DNA from: Chara braunii
Lineage: Eukaryota; Streptophyta; Charophyceae; Charales; Characeae
NCBI GenBank assembly: GCA_003427395.1
Contig: BFEA01000002.1
Span: 3,178,595 to 3,225,291, forward strand
Reading direction: 5' to 3'
Length of the DNA: 46,697 nucleotides
This document shows, piece after piece, positions 10,836 to 20,914 of the stretch. The stretch's first letter is position 1. Every line of letters starts with the position of its first letter. A program made the position numbers and the translations under genes. The notes beneath the pieces are model-generated. The model saw only the letters and a list, made by a program, of their open reading frames with translations. It searched no databases and was not told the origin of the DNA.

Positions 10836-12466
10836 ATGGGGAAAATTAAAGTAGGTACATGGAATGTGAAAGGACTGCGCGATACCGAGGGAAAGCAAAA
10901 GGGAAAGCGGTTGAAGAGGTGGATTCAAGAGAGAAGAGTAAACATCATGTTCGTGCGAGAGACGAAGTTGTCAGAAGCTAAATTAGCACAACTCACAGAT
11001 TGGTGTGATGACCCTCAACTCTGGTCCCCGACATGGGGCACTAGAGGAGGGATGACCATCTTAGTCCGAAAAATCTTAAGCACAGAGCTCATTGATTTTG
11101 AGTCGGACTTATGGGGTAGATGGGTGTAGCTAAAACTCATGATTGATGATGTTGAGACAGTAGTAGCTACAGTTTATGCACATAACAAACTGAAAGATAA
11201 ACTTTTATTTATTAAATTTCTCCCTTACTGCTTACCGAGGACAAAAAATATGATAATAGGGGGAGATTGGAACTTGGTGTGCACTCCTGGCCTGGATTCA
11301 GAAGTCGAAGAGGGCCTAAAAAAAGATAGAGAAGCTTTTCTTCTATGAACGGAAGCGTGGGGCCTGACGAACATCTTCAGGGAGCTATACCCCTTAACCA
11401 AAGATTTCACGTGGTTCTTAAGCTCCAGGGTTGTGGCAGGAGCAAACCGAAGGCTAGATTTCTTTCTGACCTTCGGGTATTTTACTCAGTCCGCCGTTGT
11501 TGTCCAATCATACCGTGGGGGCATGTCAGGCCATAAACCAGTAACTATGGAGGCCAGAATAGCGAGACAGGCGAAGCCTAAGGGCCCTGGATACTTCCGA
11601 CTAAACTCTGCAAATCTGGAGGACGAGGGCTGGTGGAACTGGATCAACCAACAGTGGATTTCCTGGAAACAGGCGAGAGTGGTTTTTGACTCATATGAAC
11701 AATGGTGGGATGAAGGAATCCGCATCATCTCGTCGAAGTTTGAAGTGTTCTTATCGATCGCAGCTTACATGAGGAACACACAGGAAAGGAGGTTATAAGA
11801 GTGGATGAGGCGGAGAAAAAAACGAGGGGACACCAAATTTCGGAACTCACATGGGCAGAGGAGAGGGCAACCTGAATCAACGAATGGGAGTAGTACCAAG
11901 TGGAAAAAACAGTCCAGATGGGAGGCAATCCTACAAGAGAAAGGTGTAATTACTAGATACAGAATGACGAAGGAGTGTTTCCGCAGACTGCTGCCAAGCT
12001 GCAAGAGGGTCCAAATGCATGAACTCCAACATCCACACCTGATGGGGGTGTCGATAGCACACACAAACAAACAAGGATCTATGTGAATACGCAGCGGACT
12101 ACTTCAGGGATATCTTGACGACCCGTAAGACCTTTTGGAACAAGGAAACATACCTTATAAAATAAAGTAGCTTTTGGGACACGATCATTGTCAGGGTTAC
12201 AGAATGGGGAAGGAGAGAGATGGACAGACCGATAACAATAGAAGAACTCAGAGAAATCATCAAAACCATAGCGAAGGGTAAAGTGCCAGGCGATGATGGC
12301 TTACCAGTGGAGTTCTTCCTGACCTGTTGGGAGGTGCTGGAACAAGACGTGGTACAACCGTATAACGCTATCTTGACAGGGGGGCAACTAGGGGAGTCGA
12401 TGACCAGATGAGTAATTACCTTAATGTATACGAAAGGAGATCGGTCAGAGGTGAGAAATTGGAGAC
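10836..12466 (+). pseudogene. LINE-2 ORF2: endonuclease and start of RT
   Basis: MGKIKVGTWNVKGLRD at 10836 gives the endonuclease Asn motif; VRETKLSEAKL gives the Glu motif. After a TAG at 11127 the frame continues with MIIGGDWNLVCTPGLD, then after a TGA at 11346 with DFTWFLSSRVVAGANRRLDF and GHKPV in place of SDH-x-P (Ser-Asp replaced by Ser-Gly). The linker and RT start (KGKVPGDDGLPVEFF, LMYTKGDRSEVRNWRR) follow in two further frames. An upstream in-frame extension from 10416 has no recognisable domain, so the internal ATG at 10836 was chosen to match LINE-1. Non-functional. Confidence 0.75.
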
Positions 12467-13540
12467 GAGCCCGGGGGAGGACAACGGACGACAACACGCA
12501 CAGGGGGAGGACGACGCAGAAGAACACGCAGGAGGACGCACACAGGCACAACATCCTGAGTACGGATCAGGACCAGAACGGGGGGTGCGTCCAGGTGCAC
12601 ACGCGCGCAGCACCCGCGAGCATAGATCAAGATCGGGACGGGGGGGGCGCGTCCAGGTGCACACGCGCGCAGTATTAAGATTGGAACAGGTGGCGCGGAC
12701 TAGGGTCGGATCGGGATAGCGCACACAGGCGCACAACCGGGGTCATGCGCGAGCACTCGCGCAGCCCCTGCACACGGGCGCACAACCGGAATCACACGCA
12801 CTCGCGCATCCCCTGCGCACAGACGCACGGTCGGAAAGCGTGCGCACACTCGAGCAACCCCTGCGTACAGGCGCACAGTCGGAGTTGTGCGCGAGCACTC
12901 GCGCAGCCCCTGCGCACGGGCGCACAGTCGGAATCGCGCCCACTCGCGCATCCCCTGCGCAGAGACGCACGGTCGAAAAGCGCGCGCGCACTCACGCAAC
13001 CCCTGCGCACAGTCGCAGTCGTGCGAGAGCACTCTTGCAACCCCTGCGCACGGGCACACAGTCGGAATCACTCGCACTCACGCATCCCCTGCGCACAGAC
13101 GCACGATCGGAAAGCGCGCGCGCACTCGCGCAACCCCTGCACACAGGCGCACAGTCAGAGTCGTGCGCGAGCACTTGCACAACCCCTGCGCACGGGCGCA
13201 CAGTCGGAATCGCGCGCGAGCACGCACGCAGTCCCTATGCTCAGGCACATGGTCGGGATCGCACACACACGCGCGCAGTCCCTATGCTCAGGCACACGGT
13301 CGGGATTGCACACACACGCGCGCAGTCCCTATGCTCAGGCACACCCGCGCAGTTCCTGCACACACGCACGCAGCTCCCGCTCACACACGCGCGGCACCTG
13401 TCCACACGTGCGCGACCCCTGCGCACAGGCGCGCGGTCGGGATAGCATGCGTGCACTCGCGCAGCCCTTGCGCACAGGCGCAAGGTCGGGATAGGGCGCA
13501 CTCACGCGCACAACCCTTGTGCACAGGCGCACGGTGGGGC
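12467..13540. repeat. GC-rich minisatellite with ~140-bp higher-order repeat
   Basis: Units of about 47 bp built on CACTCGCGCA(A/T/G)CCCCTGCGCAC alternate in three variants. Marker TGCGCGAGCAC-type units recur near 12729, 12870, 13011 and 13147, a spacing of 141, 141 and 136 bp, so three basic units form one higher-order unit. At 13230-13350 a related unit with AGTCCCTATGCTCAGGCAC is repeated three times. All six frames stay largely open because of composition; those frames are not genes. Confidence 0.85.
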
Positions 13541-14672
13541 GGGGCCCGAACGCTGGGTGAAGCGGGCCCTTTGAGTATGATCGAAATACCGGGCTGGGCG
13601 GACAGATCGTTGGAGGGCGGTTTTAGACACCGGGTGAAGCGGGCCCTTTGAGTGTGAGCGAAACTCCGGACTGGACGGACGGATCGTTGGAGAGTGGTTT
13701 GGACATCGGGTGAGGCGAGAGCGATCGAAAAATCGGACGGACGAACCTTTAGGGGGCGGTATAAACACCGGGTGAAGCGGGCGTTTCGGGTATGATCAGG
13801 ACACTGGACGGACGGATCACCAGGGCACAGTCAAGACATCAGTGGAGCAGGCCTTTTAGGGCGCACACCGGCGAAAAGGGGTTTTGGGGTGCGGCTAGGG
13901 CACGCAGGGATACCCCGTTGGGGCGCAGTCGAGACGCCAGCGGAACGGACCTATTACGATAAAAGGCCCTTTTTGGGGCACAGTCAGGACACGGCGAAGC
14001 GGGCCTTTCGGAGGCACAGTTTGGACGTCGGTGAAAAGGGCCTTTTCGGGGCACAATCAGGACACTGCGAAACGGGCCTTTCGGAGGCANNNNNNNNNNN
14101 NNNNNNNNNNNNNNNNNNNNNNNNNNNNNNNNNNNNNNNNNNNNNNNNNNNNNNNNNNNNNNNNNNNNNNNNNNNNNNNNNNNNNNNNNNNNNNNNNNNN
14201 NNNNNNNNNNNNNNNNNNNNNNNNNNNNNNNNNNNNNNNNNNNNNNNNNNNNNNNNNNNNNNNNACAACGGTAAAAAGGGCCTTCTTGGGGCACAGTCAG
14301 GACACCACGAAGCGGGCCTTTCGGAGGCACAGTTTGGACGTCGGTGAAAAGGGCCTTTTTGGGGCACAATCGGGACACTGCGAAGCGGGCCTTTTGGAGG
14401 CACAGTTTGGACATCGGTAAAAAGGGCCTTTTTGAGGCACAGTCAGGACACTGCGAAGCGGGCCTTTCGGAGGCACAGTTTGGACAACGGTAAAAAGGGC
14501 CTTTTTGGGGCACAACCAGGACACCGCGAAGCAGGCCTTTCGGAGGCACAGTTTGGACGTTGATGAAAAGGGCCTTTTTGGGGCATAGTCAAGGCACTGC
14601 GAAGCGGGCCTTTCGGAGGCACAGTTTGGACATCGGTAAAAAGGGCCTTTTGGAGCACCGTCGGGACACTGC
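13541..14672. repeat. 73-bp dimeric satellite around GGGCCTTT
   Basis: GAGGCACAGTTTGG recurs at 14324, 14397, 14470, 14543 and 14616 (exactly 73 bp apart), and before the gap at 14011 and 14084. Each 73-bp unit is two diverged 36-37-bp halves, one with GGGCCTTTTTGGGGCACAG and one with GGGCCTTTCGGAGGCACAG. Upstream (13561-13790) related longer units of about 62-77 bp are present. ORFs over it are composition artefacts. Confidence 0.85.
14090..14264. other. Assembly gap (175 N)
   Basis: The gap lies inside the 73-bp satellite. The flanking markers at 14084 and 14324 are 240 bp apart, which is not a multiple of 73, so the gap length is probably an estimate. Confidence 0.95.
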
Positions 14673-14817
14673 GAGCCGGGCCTTTCGAAAGGGGACATTC
14701 CGAACCGGGCCTTTCGAAAGGGTACATTCCGAACCGGGCCTTTCGAAAGGGGACATTCCGAACCCGGCTTTTCGAACGGGTACGTTCCGAACAGGGCCCT
14801 CCGAAAGGATACACGCT
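14673..14817. repeat. 29-bp tandem repeat, about 5 units
   Basis: Units beginning GA(A/G)CCGGGCCTTTCGAAAGG and ending CATTCC follow each other at 14673, 14702, 14731 and 14760, with a degenerate fifth. The GGGCCTTTCG core is shared with the 73-bp satellite, suggesting derivation from it. Confidence 0.8.
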
Positions 14818-14829
14818 GAGACGGGTCAC

Positions 14830-15740
14830 TGAGCCAAACTCGGGGCTTGAAAGGGTGGCGAGCCTAATAACGATGGCGGATCCTACATTAGGCAATAAAA
14901 ATCGGAGAGATTAGCGGTATGAGTTGAGGAGGTAATGGCTTGGCTCGATACGTAGAGAGAAGCGAATGTACTTGACCATATTTCGGCGGAAGATTTATTT
15001 TGATTTTTACTCACCAAATCATTGAGAATAACCCCCCCTCTAGCTGTTTATATATACGACTGAAGACGATAGTCTATCCGCCCGGATTTTGGCGGAAGAC
15101 TCACTGGCTTTGCGCGTCCCGTTGGTGATAGAAGCGTGGAGCCAACTGCAGAGTCGGATACTTACGCATTGGTCATTGAACCGCATGCACTACCGGTTGG
15201 AGCAGTTAGAAGGGAACCGCGAAGCTAAAAACTTACCTGGCCAGAGGGTTGCTGAGCAATGCAACTGCAAACAAGCATAACGTTACAGTTTACCTGCTGG
15301 CAGGATACAATCGCAGGGGTTGAAAGCTTACTAGCTGGCCGAGATACGGCTTATCCCGTTGAAGTACGGTAGCGGAGGGGGAATGGGACAAGCCACAGGG
15401 CGTGCGTGCTTGCCTGATTGTAGAGCACTGTTTTTTTTACTGTTTGAAGCGACAAGGGGGGCCAGTCATGTTGCAGGGGCAGACCAATGAGCAGCTCATC
15501 CTACTGGATGAAGCAGTGTGAATCCCTTCGGGAAGAGGGTGCGAATCACAAGTTAGTGAGGGCTACACAACAAGTGACTGTGTGCAATTCGCCTGTTGCA
15601 TGACCAGCAAGACCATGTTACTGTTTTGCCACAATGTGACAGGGGGCTAAGCTTGTTAAAGGGGGAGTATTGCTGCGATTTTGAGGAACATCGGGAGGCC
15701 AGCACTCAGCGGTTTGGCCTTGGTATGTTCATTGGCTGAG
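14830..15740. other. Start of LTR-like block A, non-coding
   Basis: No gene. A TTTCGGCGGAAGATT motif near 14980 and GGATTTTGGCGGAAGACTC near 15083 resemble TGTTGGCGGAAGATCC in block B (about 26957), suggesting both blocks share this part too. Confidence 0.45.
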
Positions 15741-16028
15741 CGTTTTGGCCATCATTGCGGGACCCTTAGGTGACTGAAGATTGGAAGACCCTCTCCCGCG
15801 AGTCTGAGTGCAACCCCTTTGGATTTGAGAGACTTAATGAATTTATTTCTTCCCTTCTCACTCTAAGTCTGGTCTATTGGTTATGTGATGAAGGCGGCAG
15901 GCAGGATTGCAACCCGGATTCCGTGCCAAGGCCTCTGTGGGAGGTTCGCCCCACCGATTAAGGGAGCTCTGTCGGGACTTAGGAGGAGTTCTGGAGGCAG
16001 GGAACCGAGTGCTAACTTTCTGATTCCC

Positions 16029-16036
16029 TCTATAAA
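16029..16036 (+). promoter_or_regulatory. TATA-like box in block A
   Basis: TTCCCTCTATAAACCC at 16024-16039 lies at the same place as TTCCCTTTATATACCC (28044-28059) in block B. The conserved position in two diverged copies supports a promoter role; this is inference. Confidence 0.4.
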
Positions 16037-16274
16037 CCCAATTACAACCCCTATCTGTACTTCTCTCTATGCATTGACTGAGTATGTTGCATGCACCTTA
16101 TATTTGAAATTGGGTTTGACTTCAGGACATAACCCAGACTAATGAAAGGAGTGAGTGCACAACCTCAAGTTTCAGTTTTGTTGATTGTCTGAAAACAGAT
16201 CGTTAAGGGGGGGGTGCATCAGGGGGAAGGTTGGGAGGAAGGCAATTTGCTTATGCTTGAACGGGTCTTATAGG

Positions 16275-16994
16275 GTCAGGCATTGTTTCTAAGACGAATG
16301 GCCTGACTGCTGTGTTTTGTTCTGTTTTCTGAAGGGCCAAGCATTGTTTCTAAGACGAATGGCTTGGTCGTCATGTTTGTTTAATTTAACCGGGCATTGT
16401 TTCTAAGACGAATGACCTGATTATTGTTTTTATGGGGTATTGACTGTGCAAATTTGGAGGACAAGATATTGTTCCTAAGATGAATGGTCTAGTCGCTGTT
16501 TATTTTGAGTAGTTTCTTAACAGTCTCTGGGTCTTGACTCAGGGTACTCTGTTTTTTTTAGTGCTGAGAAAAGAGGGTTGAACATTGTTTCTAAGACGAA
16601 TGACCCAACTCTCTTGGTTGTTTTATTCTGAGGGAGGTTCAGGTCACAAATTGGATATTGTTTCTAAGACGAATGGTCTAAGTCCGAGGCCACAAGATTA
16701 TAATATGAATAAAGGAATAAGAATTTCTATATTTCTATATCTATATGTTTATGAGAACAAGGCTAGCCAGATGTTGTTTCTAAGACGAATGGTCTTACTA
16801 TAGCCTTATCACAAATTAAGAGAGTATAACTAAGAGTTGTAATTGAAGGTAACTTGAGTTAGTTGAGTATTGTTTCTAAGACGAATGACTTAGTGATATG
16901 CCCAACGAAGAAAGAAGTAGTTGCGCAACCTGTTCATCTATAACCAAGGCAAAGAGTTGACATTGTTTCTAAGACGAATTACCTAACTCGATGC
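16275..16994. repeat. Array A: nine dispersed stem-loops with a common core
   Basis: Nine copies of ATTGTTTCTAAGACGAAT, or close variants, lie at irregular spacing (about 50-140 bp) with unrelated DNA between. In each the bases outside the core are complementary but differ from copy to copy: GTCAGG/CCTGAC (16275-16307), CCAAG/CTTGG (16337-16367), CGGG/CCTG (16390-16421), AGA/TCT (16461-16493), GTTG/CAAC (16573-16613), 16651-16685, GGCTA/TAGCC (16761-16806), 16863-16894, and GGCA/TGCC with GAGTT/AACTC (16948-16994). The core itself pairs partly (CATT/AATG) around a TCTAA loop. Confidence 0.85.
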
Positions 16995-17279
16995 CCTATG
17001 TAAACTGGGTATAAAGGGATAAATCACTAAAAGATTGTGAAATATTATTTATCAAAGATGATTTGGGTTGGTGAGAGTACTTACCTTTGTAGTTTGACCT
17101 ACATGTGACTGAGTGCGACGACTACTTACTAGGAGTTTCAGTTTTATAGGTATTTTCTTTAGTTGCTCGCCACGTGCTAGAGCCATAGGAGTTAGTTTCA
17201 ATTTCTGCATTTGTTGGGCTAAGTTTATTTTTGTTACTTAGGTCGACTTCTACGTTTTCTGGGATCATTTATTATACTT

Positions 17280-17725
17280 AAGCTTGTATAAATCTTGGTA
17301 AGCCACTTTCTCTGCTGAAAGCGCTGCTGAATTTTCTACAAATCCAAGGAGTTAGACGAAATTGAACTTTGAAGAGTCGAAGTTATTTTCAAATTCTAAA
17401 CTTAGCTTTGTATAAATTTTTGAATCGCACTTTTCTAAAGGGAGTACTGCCGAAATTTCTGCAAAAGTAAGGAGTTGGTTGAATTTTGTCTTAGTTGAAC
17501 TTAAGTTTATCTTTTGAGTTCGAATCTTAATTAGTATAAACCTAGGAAGTCTCCCTTTCTAAAGGGAGTGATGCCCAAATTTTTGCAAATTCGGGGAGAT
17601 AAACAAAATTTTGACCTTCTTAAGTTAGAGATTATTTCTGTTTTCATATTTGAGTTTATATAAACTCTAGAAAAACATTTTTTCTATGGGAAACGCTGTC
17701 GAAATTTTCTTAGAGGAGTTAGGTT
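17280..17725. repeat. ~124-bp tandem array with TATAAA and hairpin per unit
   Basis: GTATAAA-type motifs begin at about 17286, 17410, 17535 and 17657 (steps 124, 125, 122). Each unit then carries a short stem (CTTTC...GAAAG or CCCTTT CTAAAGGG type), a GCTGCCGAAATTT motif and a GGAGTTAGACGAAA motif. Four diverged units. Confidence 0.75.
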
Positions 17726-17729
17726 ATAT

Positions 17730-19430
17730 TTTGGCAGGTGACAACTCTGGCAATCCACCCTGAATAGGGGAGATCTTACCAAAGGTCTACCTTTTCTTTA
17801 AGGTACTTGCTTAGCGGTAGGTTCAAGTTTAGATAGTTAGAACGATTTTTGAGTACGAGCGCGACATGGAGATTGTTTTCCATAAACTTATAGATCTAGC
17901 TTGGGGTATTGACCTGTCTGTGTTACATGTCTTCTTGATCGTTTGATTCAAGATCAGGACTAGACTCAGCTTGATCCTACAAGGATCATCGTCTGTTATC
18001 ACTGATAACAGGTCGGTTGCCGATTCGTCGGTTTACGATTCAACTTCAATTCACTCTTGTCACTCAACCTAAAGGCTTAGCCCTGTGGTTTGAAATGTTT
18101 CATTGTGTTTTTACCCAAACTTTATTGAATGACCATTTAATAAAGGTACTGAATATTTTATTGTTGGAGCTAAGGTTGAGGTTTGTGTGGCTAAAGCAAG
18201 GGGTGTGAGCGCAGAGAATGGTTGAAGTTGACCCCGTGTAGTGCGTGGACTTTTGTTGAATCTTTGATGTAATTGCAAGTACGTTTGGTGTTTCAGACTT
18301 TGAATTTGACTGTCTGCGATCATACAAATATCTATGACTGAGAGGAGTCCCACTGTGACTGTAAGAAGTGATCGTTCTATATTAATAACCCTCTATATAT
18401 CTGTGAATATATATGTCTTGAGTATTGTGTGCGGCCTACAGTGACCGTTGTCGGACCAAATACCCTTACAAGGGTATCTGACCATTCTTTCGCATTCGAC
18501 ACGGTGACGGCATCGACTACCATGACGGAGTCAGTCTGGAAATGGAAAGGGTGTGCACGCTTGGGCGTGACACTCGAAACGAATTCCTCGGCCATTGAGG
18601 TCGGGGCAAAATTTTGTTAAGTATGCGAGCGCGTTGTTATGACACACGTTGTGAAGGTCAGGATCTACAGTAATACCCTTCGACCGAAGAGGTTGAAGGG
18701 TCCATAGGGTTGATGTTATGACAAGTAGACCTACGATGTATGCTGAGACTTTATCGTAAGTTAGTCGGAATAAATTAATACGCGCCCCGGTCGTACGACC
18801 GGAGCGATTATTGGTGTATGATTATCGGGGTTGAGGTAGCGCCCGATTGTTGAAGTTTGCTGGAGCGGTACCTGTATCCTTACTAGTGCACCGTAAGCGA
18901 GGTTGAGGCTCTAGCTCAGCCTCCCGTAGGTAGAAAAGAGAGTCGTCCATTGGGAGGTGACTTCCTGACCACATGACTACCCTAGCGACCGGTGCCTTCG
19001 TCCTTCTGCAGAAGGAGACACCGTTGCAAGTTCTGATATCGTTCGCACGGGGTTTGGACTGAGACTACTTGACCTAGTACCCGCCTACTTAACGGTACTG
19101 GGCCTCTAAAAATGCCAACTTTTGTTTTCTTCTGCTCAACCTCGAGTACCCGGTGCATCTACCCCTCCTTAGTGTAGGTATGGGCTTGCCCGTCACTTAT
19201 GTGTTTTCCCCCGGCAACCTTCAATGTCTCAGCCGCAGGTAAGTACCCCCCCTTCAGGCCTTTCGGTTAACTAGGTGCCCTTGTGGGACACACACATACA
19301 CTCTGGCTGACAAGGCACTCAGACAGGTGTGCGGACCGGCAAGCATACACACACACGAACTTCGAAATAGGCTCATGCCGCTAGTTGGGCTGAGCCAAAG
19401 CTCTATAGATACTAGAGTTGCTCCCTTACT
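17730..19430. other. Non-coding continuation of block A, palindrome-rich
   Basis: No credible gene. It holds a perfect 8+8 palindrome ATACCCTT/AAGGGTAT at 18460-18477 (shared with 24465-24482), a CCGGTCGTACGACCGG palindrome near 18787, and an ACCCTTC...GAAGGGT stem near 18674. Short ORFs on both strands are unremarkable. Confidence 0.5.
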
Positions 19431-19439
19431 TTTTGAAGT

Positions 19440-19515
19440 GGGAGCTAGCTCAGTAGGTATTGGTGCAAGGCTATCATGCGACAGACCTGGGGATCGAATC
19501 TGCCCAACCACCAAA
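19440..19515 (+). pseudogene. tRNA-like sequence, possible SINE head
   Basis: An A-box-like TAGCTCAGTAGGT at 19446-19458 and a B-box-like GGATCGAATCT at 19491-19501 are at tRNA spacing; a CCACCA-like end follows. No clean cloverleaf acceptor stem was drawn, so a tRNA-derived SINE head or tRNA pseudogene is more likely than a working tRNA. Confidence 0.5.
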
Positions 19516-19562
19516 GCGAACTTTCTTTTACGAGGAGTTTTATTTTAGTCTTCACCCGGTTT

Positions 19563-19645
19563 AGGATGGCCGGGGCTTGAACCCGCGACCTCAGGGTTAG
19601 CATTAGTTGTAGGTAGTTGGCCTGCATGCCACTTGGCACGTTATG
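19563..19645 (-). pseudogene. Second tRNA-like sequence, opposite strand
   Basis: On the minus strand, GGTCGCGGGTTCAAGCCCC (B box, plus about 19571-19590) lies about 45 bases after an A-box-like GTGCCAAGTGG (plus about 19629-19639). Together with 19440-19515 it makes a tail-to-tail pair of tRNA-like units about 50 bp apart. Confidence 0.45.
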
Positions 19646-20105
19646 GTAGTTATCAGTTAGATTCTCTTATTTTCTTTTATTTTCTATTATTTATTTATTT
19701 ATTATTTATCTTTCTTTTATTATTTTATTTTCTTCTTTTCTTTTTGCCCGTGCTCGTTTCAGGTAATTTTGTTCTGATGTATATGTCGCGAGATCCGCAA
19801 CAGATACATCAGAAAGGGGCACCCGATACCAACGACTACCGGCCTCAGAGTCGAAAAGGCCGCTTGATACTAGCTTACAACTCGGGAAAAGGGATGCGAG
19901 GCAACAGAGCGAGGGAGGGGCGCCAAGAAGTATGACGGCTCTTACCTCCTTCATCCCCCTCCGCTTTCCTATGCCTAAACCCCACATAAGCACATAACCG
20001 TCTTCAAGCAACATGAGTGGAAATAATATGACGGCTTCCTATGACTTACTGAGATCAGGACTCATGCGCAAAGGACTTTCATTCCATATTTGATCCATGT
20101 AACAG
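19646..20105. other. Non-coding stretch, T-rich then mixed
   Basis: A TTTTATT-rich run at about 19665-19745 follows the tRNA-like pair and could be a T-rich tail of a minus-strand SINE. No gene seen. Confidence 0.4.
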
Positions 20106-20158
20106 GGCGATTGCGGGAGCTCTGCCGGAGTTCAGGCGGAACTCTGGAGGCAGGGAAC
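20106..20158. repeat. Third copy of a block A/B motif
   Basis: CGATTGCGGGAGCTCTGCCG followed by AACTCTGGAGGCAGGGAA matches 27971-28020 and 15952-16003. The middle of the motif is self-complementary (GGAGC...GGCTC type) in each copy. Confidence 0.7.
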
Positions 20159-20634
20159 GACGAGGTACGTTACTTCGGCCCAGATGTTGTCTCATATAGG
20201 CTATCATCGTAACAATTATTATAAGGGTAAGGGATCCATAAACAATAACTTTTCATGTCTTGGATTGCAGGTAGAGAAAAAGTTGGCTGAGTGGAAACTG
20301 ATTGCTTCTGGGTACAACAATCTTGTTGTGGGCATTGATTAGAAGTATGGATACAAGGTATCAACCTTTCATGATCATTCTCTTTATACTCCATCTAAAC
20401 GATGATGGGTACCTTGATTTGAGCTTGTTATAATCAACTGTCATAGATCACACCGATCATTGCTCATTATGCATCTGATCCAGCATAAGTTCTCGAACTA
20501 ACAACGATTCAGGGCTTGAATGTCATTGAAAGCGATGACTTGATCCATAGATAAGACTTGTGTGGAGGTAAGAATAACAGGGAAAGCCTGCCTTAACTCC
20601 GATGAGCCTTACGCTTGGTCAGTGATAAGTGCAA

Positions 20635-20880
20635 GGATCCTTGGACACCCGCCATATGCCCACCTAAGGGATGGTGATAACTCCCGCAGGTGGAGGTAAT
20701 GTTGTACCTCGCGGGATCCCTAACCTGTCGTAGGGAGTCGCGAGAGGTATAGCACGCGCGCACCGTTGGAGTTGGTATTGCGTAAAGTGACAAAAAAAAC
20801 TCCTGCGTGACACGACCGTGAGGTCCGACAAAAAACTACTTTGTATCTAGGGTGTGGGACCGCCGCACGTGACAACGTGA
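20635..20880. repeat. Block shared with 30135-30360
   Basis: Matching elements in the same order are ATGCCCACC / ACGCCCACC, AACTCCCG(C/T)A, GGTGGAGGTAA, ACCTCGCG / GCCTCGCG, CCTGTCGTAGGG, GCGAGAGGTAT(A/G)GC, AACTCCTGC(G/A)TGACGC-type, and CGTGCCG/GTGGGACC-type. Both copies follow a stem-loop array on the same strand, so they are probably the downstream part of the same element family. Confidence 0.65.
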
Positions 20881-20914
20881 TCCTGAACAAAGAAAACACA
20901 GACCCAAAATGAGG

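Larger units (their letters stand above)
8802..12466 (+). mobile_element. LINE-2: L1-type element cut inside its RT by satellite DNA
   Basis: A second L1-type element, different in sequence from LINE-1, has an ORF1 (8802-9867), a spacer, and an ORF2 (start 10836). The coding match ends abruptly after SEVRNWRR at about 12466, where GC-rich tandem repeats begin. The remaining RT, zf-RVT domain and 3' end are not seen anywhere later in the window. Loss of the 3' part is unusual for LINEs, which normally lose the 5' end, so a later rearrangement or satellite expansion is inferred. Confidence 0.8.
15745..17010 (+). mobile_element. LTR-like block A (related to block B)
   Basis: This aligns by eye, end to end, with 27765-29140: GGCCATCATTGCGGGACCCT / GGCCACCGTTGCGGGGCCCT, then GCGAGTCTGAG, AAGGCCTCTGTGGGAGGT, GGAGCTCTG...CTGGAGGCAGGGAA, a TATA-like box, TCAGTTTT(T)GTTGATTG, and the stem-loop array. 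A fragment of the same block is at 20106-20158. The TATA-like sequence and the absence of coding suggest the LTR or leader of a non-autonomous retroelement. LTR ends and a primer-binding site were not located. Confidence 0.55.

Noticed and set aside
12700-13651. ORFs of 200-254 codons (His/Ala/Arg-rich)
   Set aside because: They are read-through of the ~47-bp minisatellite; all frames are open.
13839-14895. ORFs of 130-236 codons with PPKGP and CASERPA repeats
   Set aside because: Read-through of the 73-bp satellite and of N bases.
16275-16994. CRISPR array
   Set aside because: The repeats are dispersed with irregular spacing, the stems differ between copies, and the context is eukaryotic.
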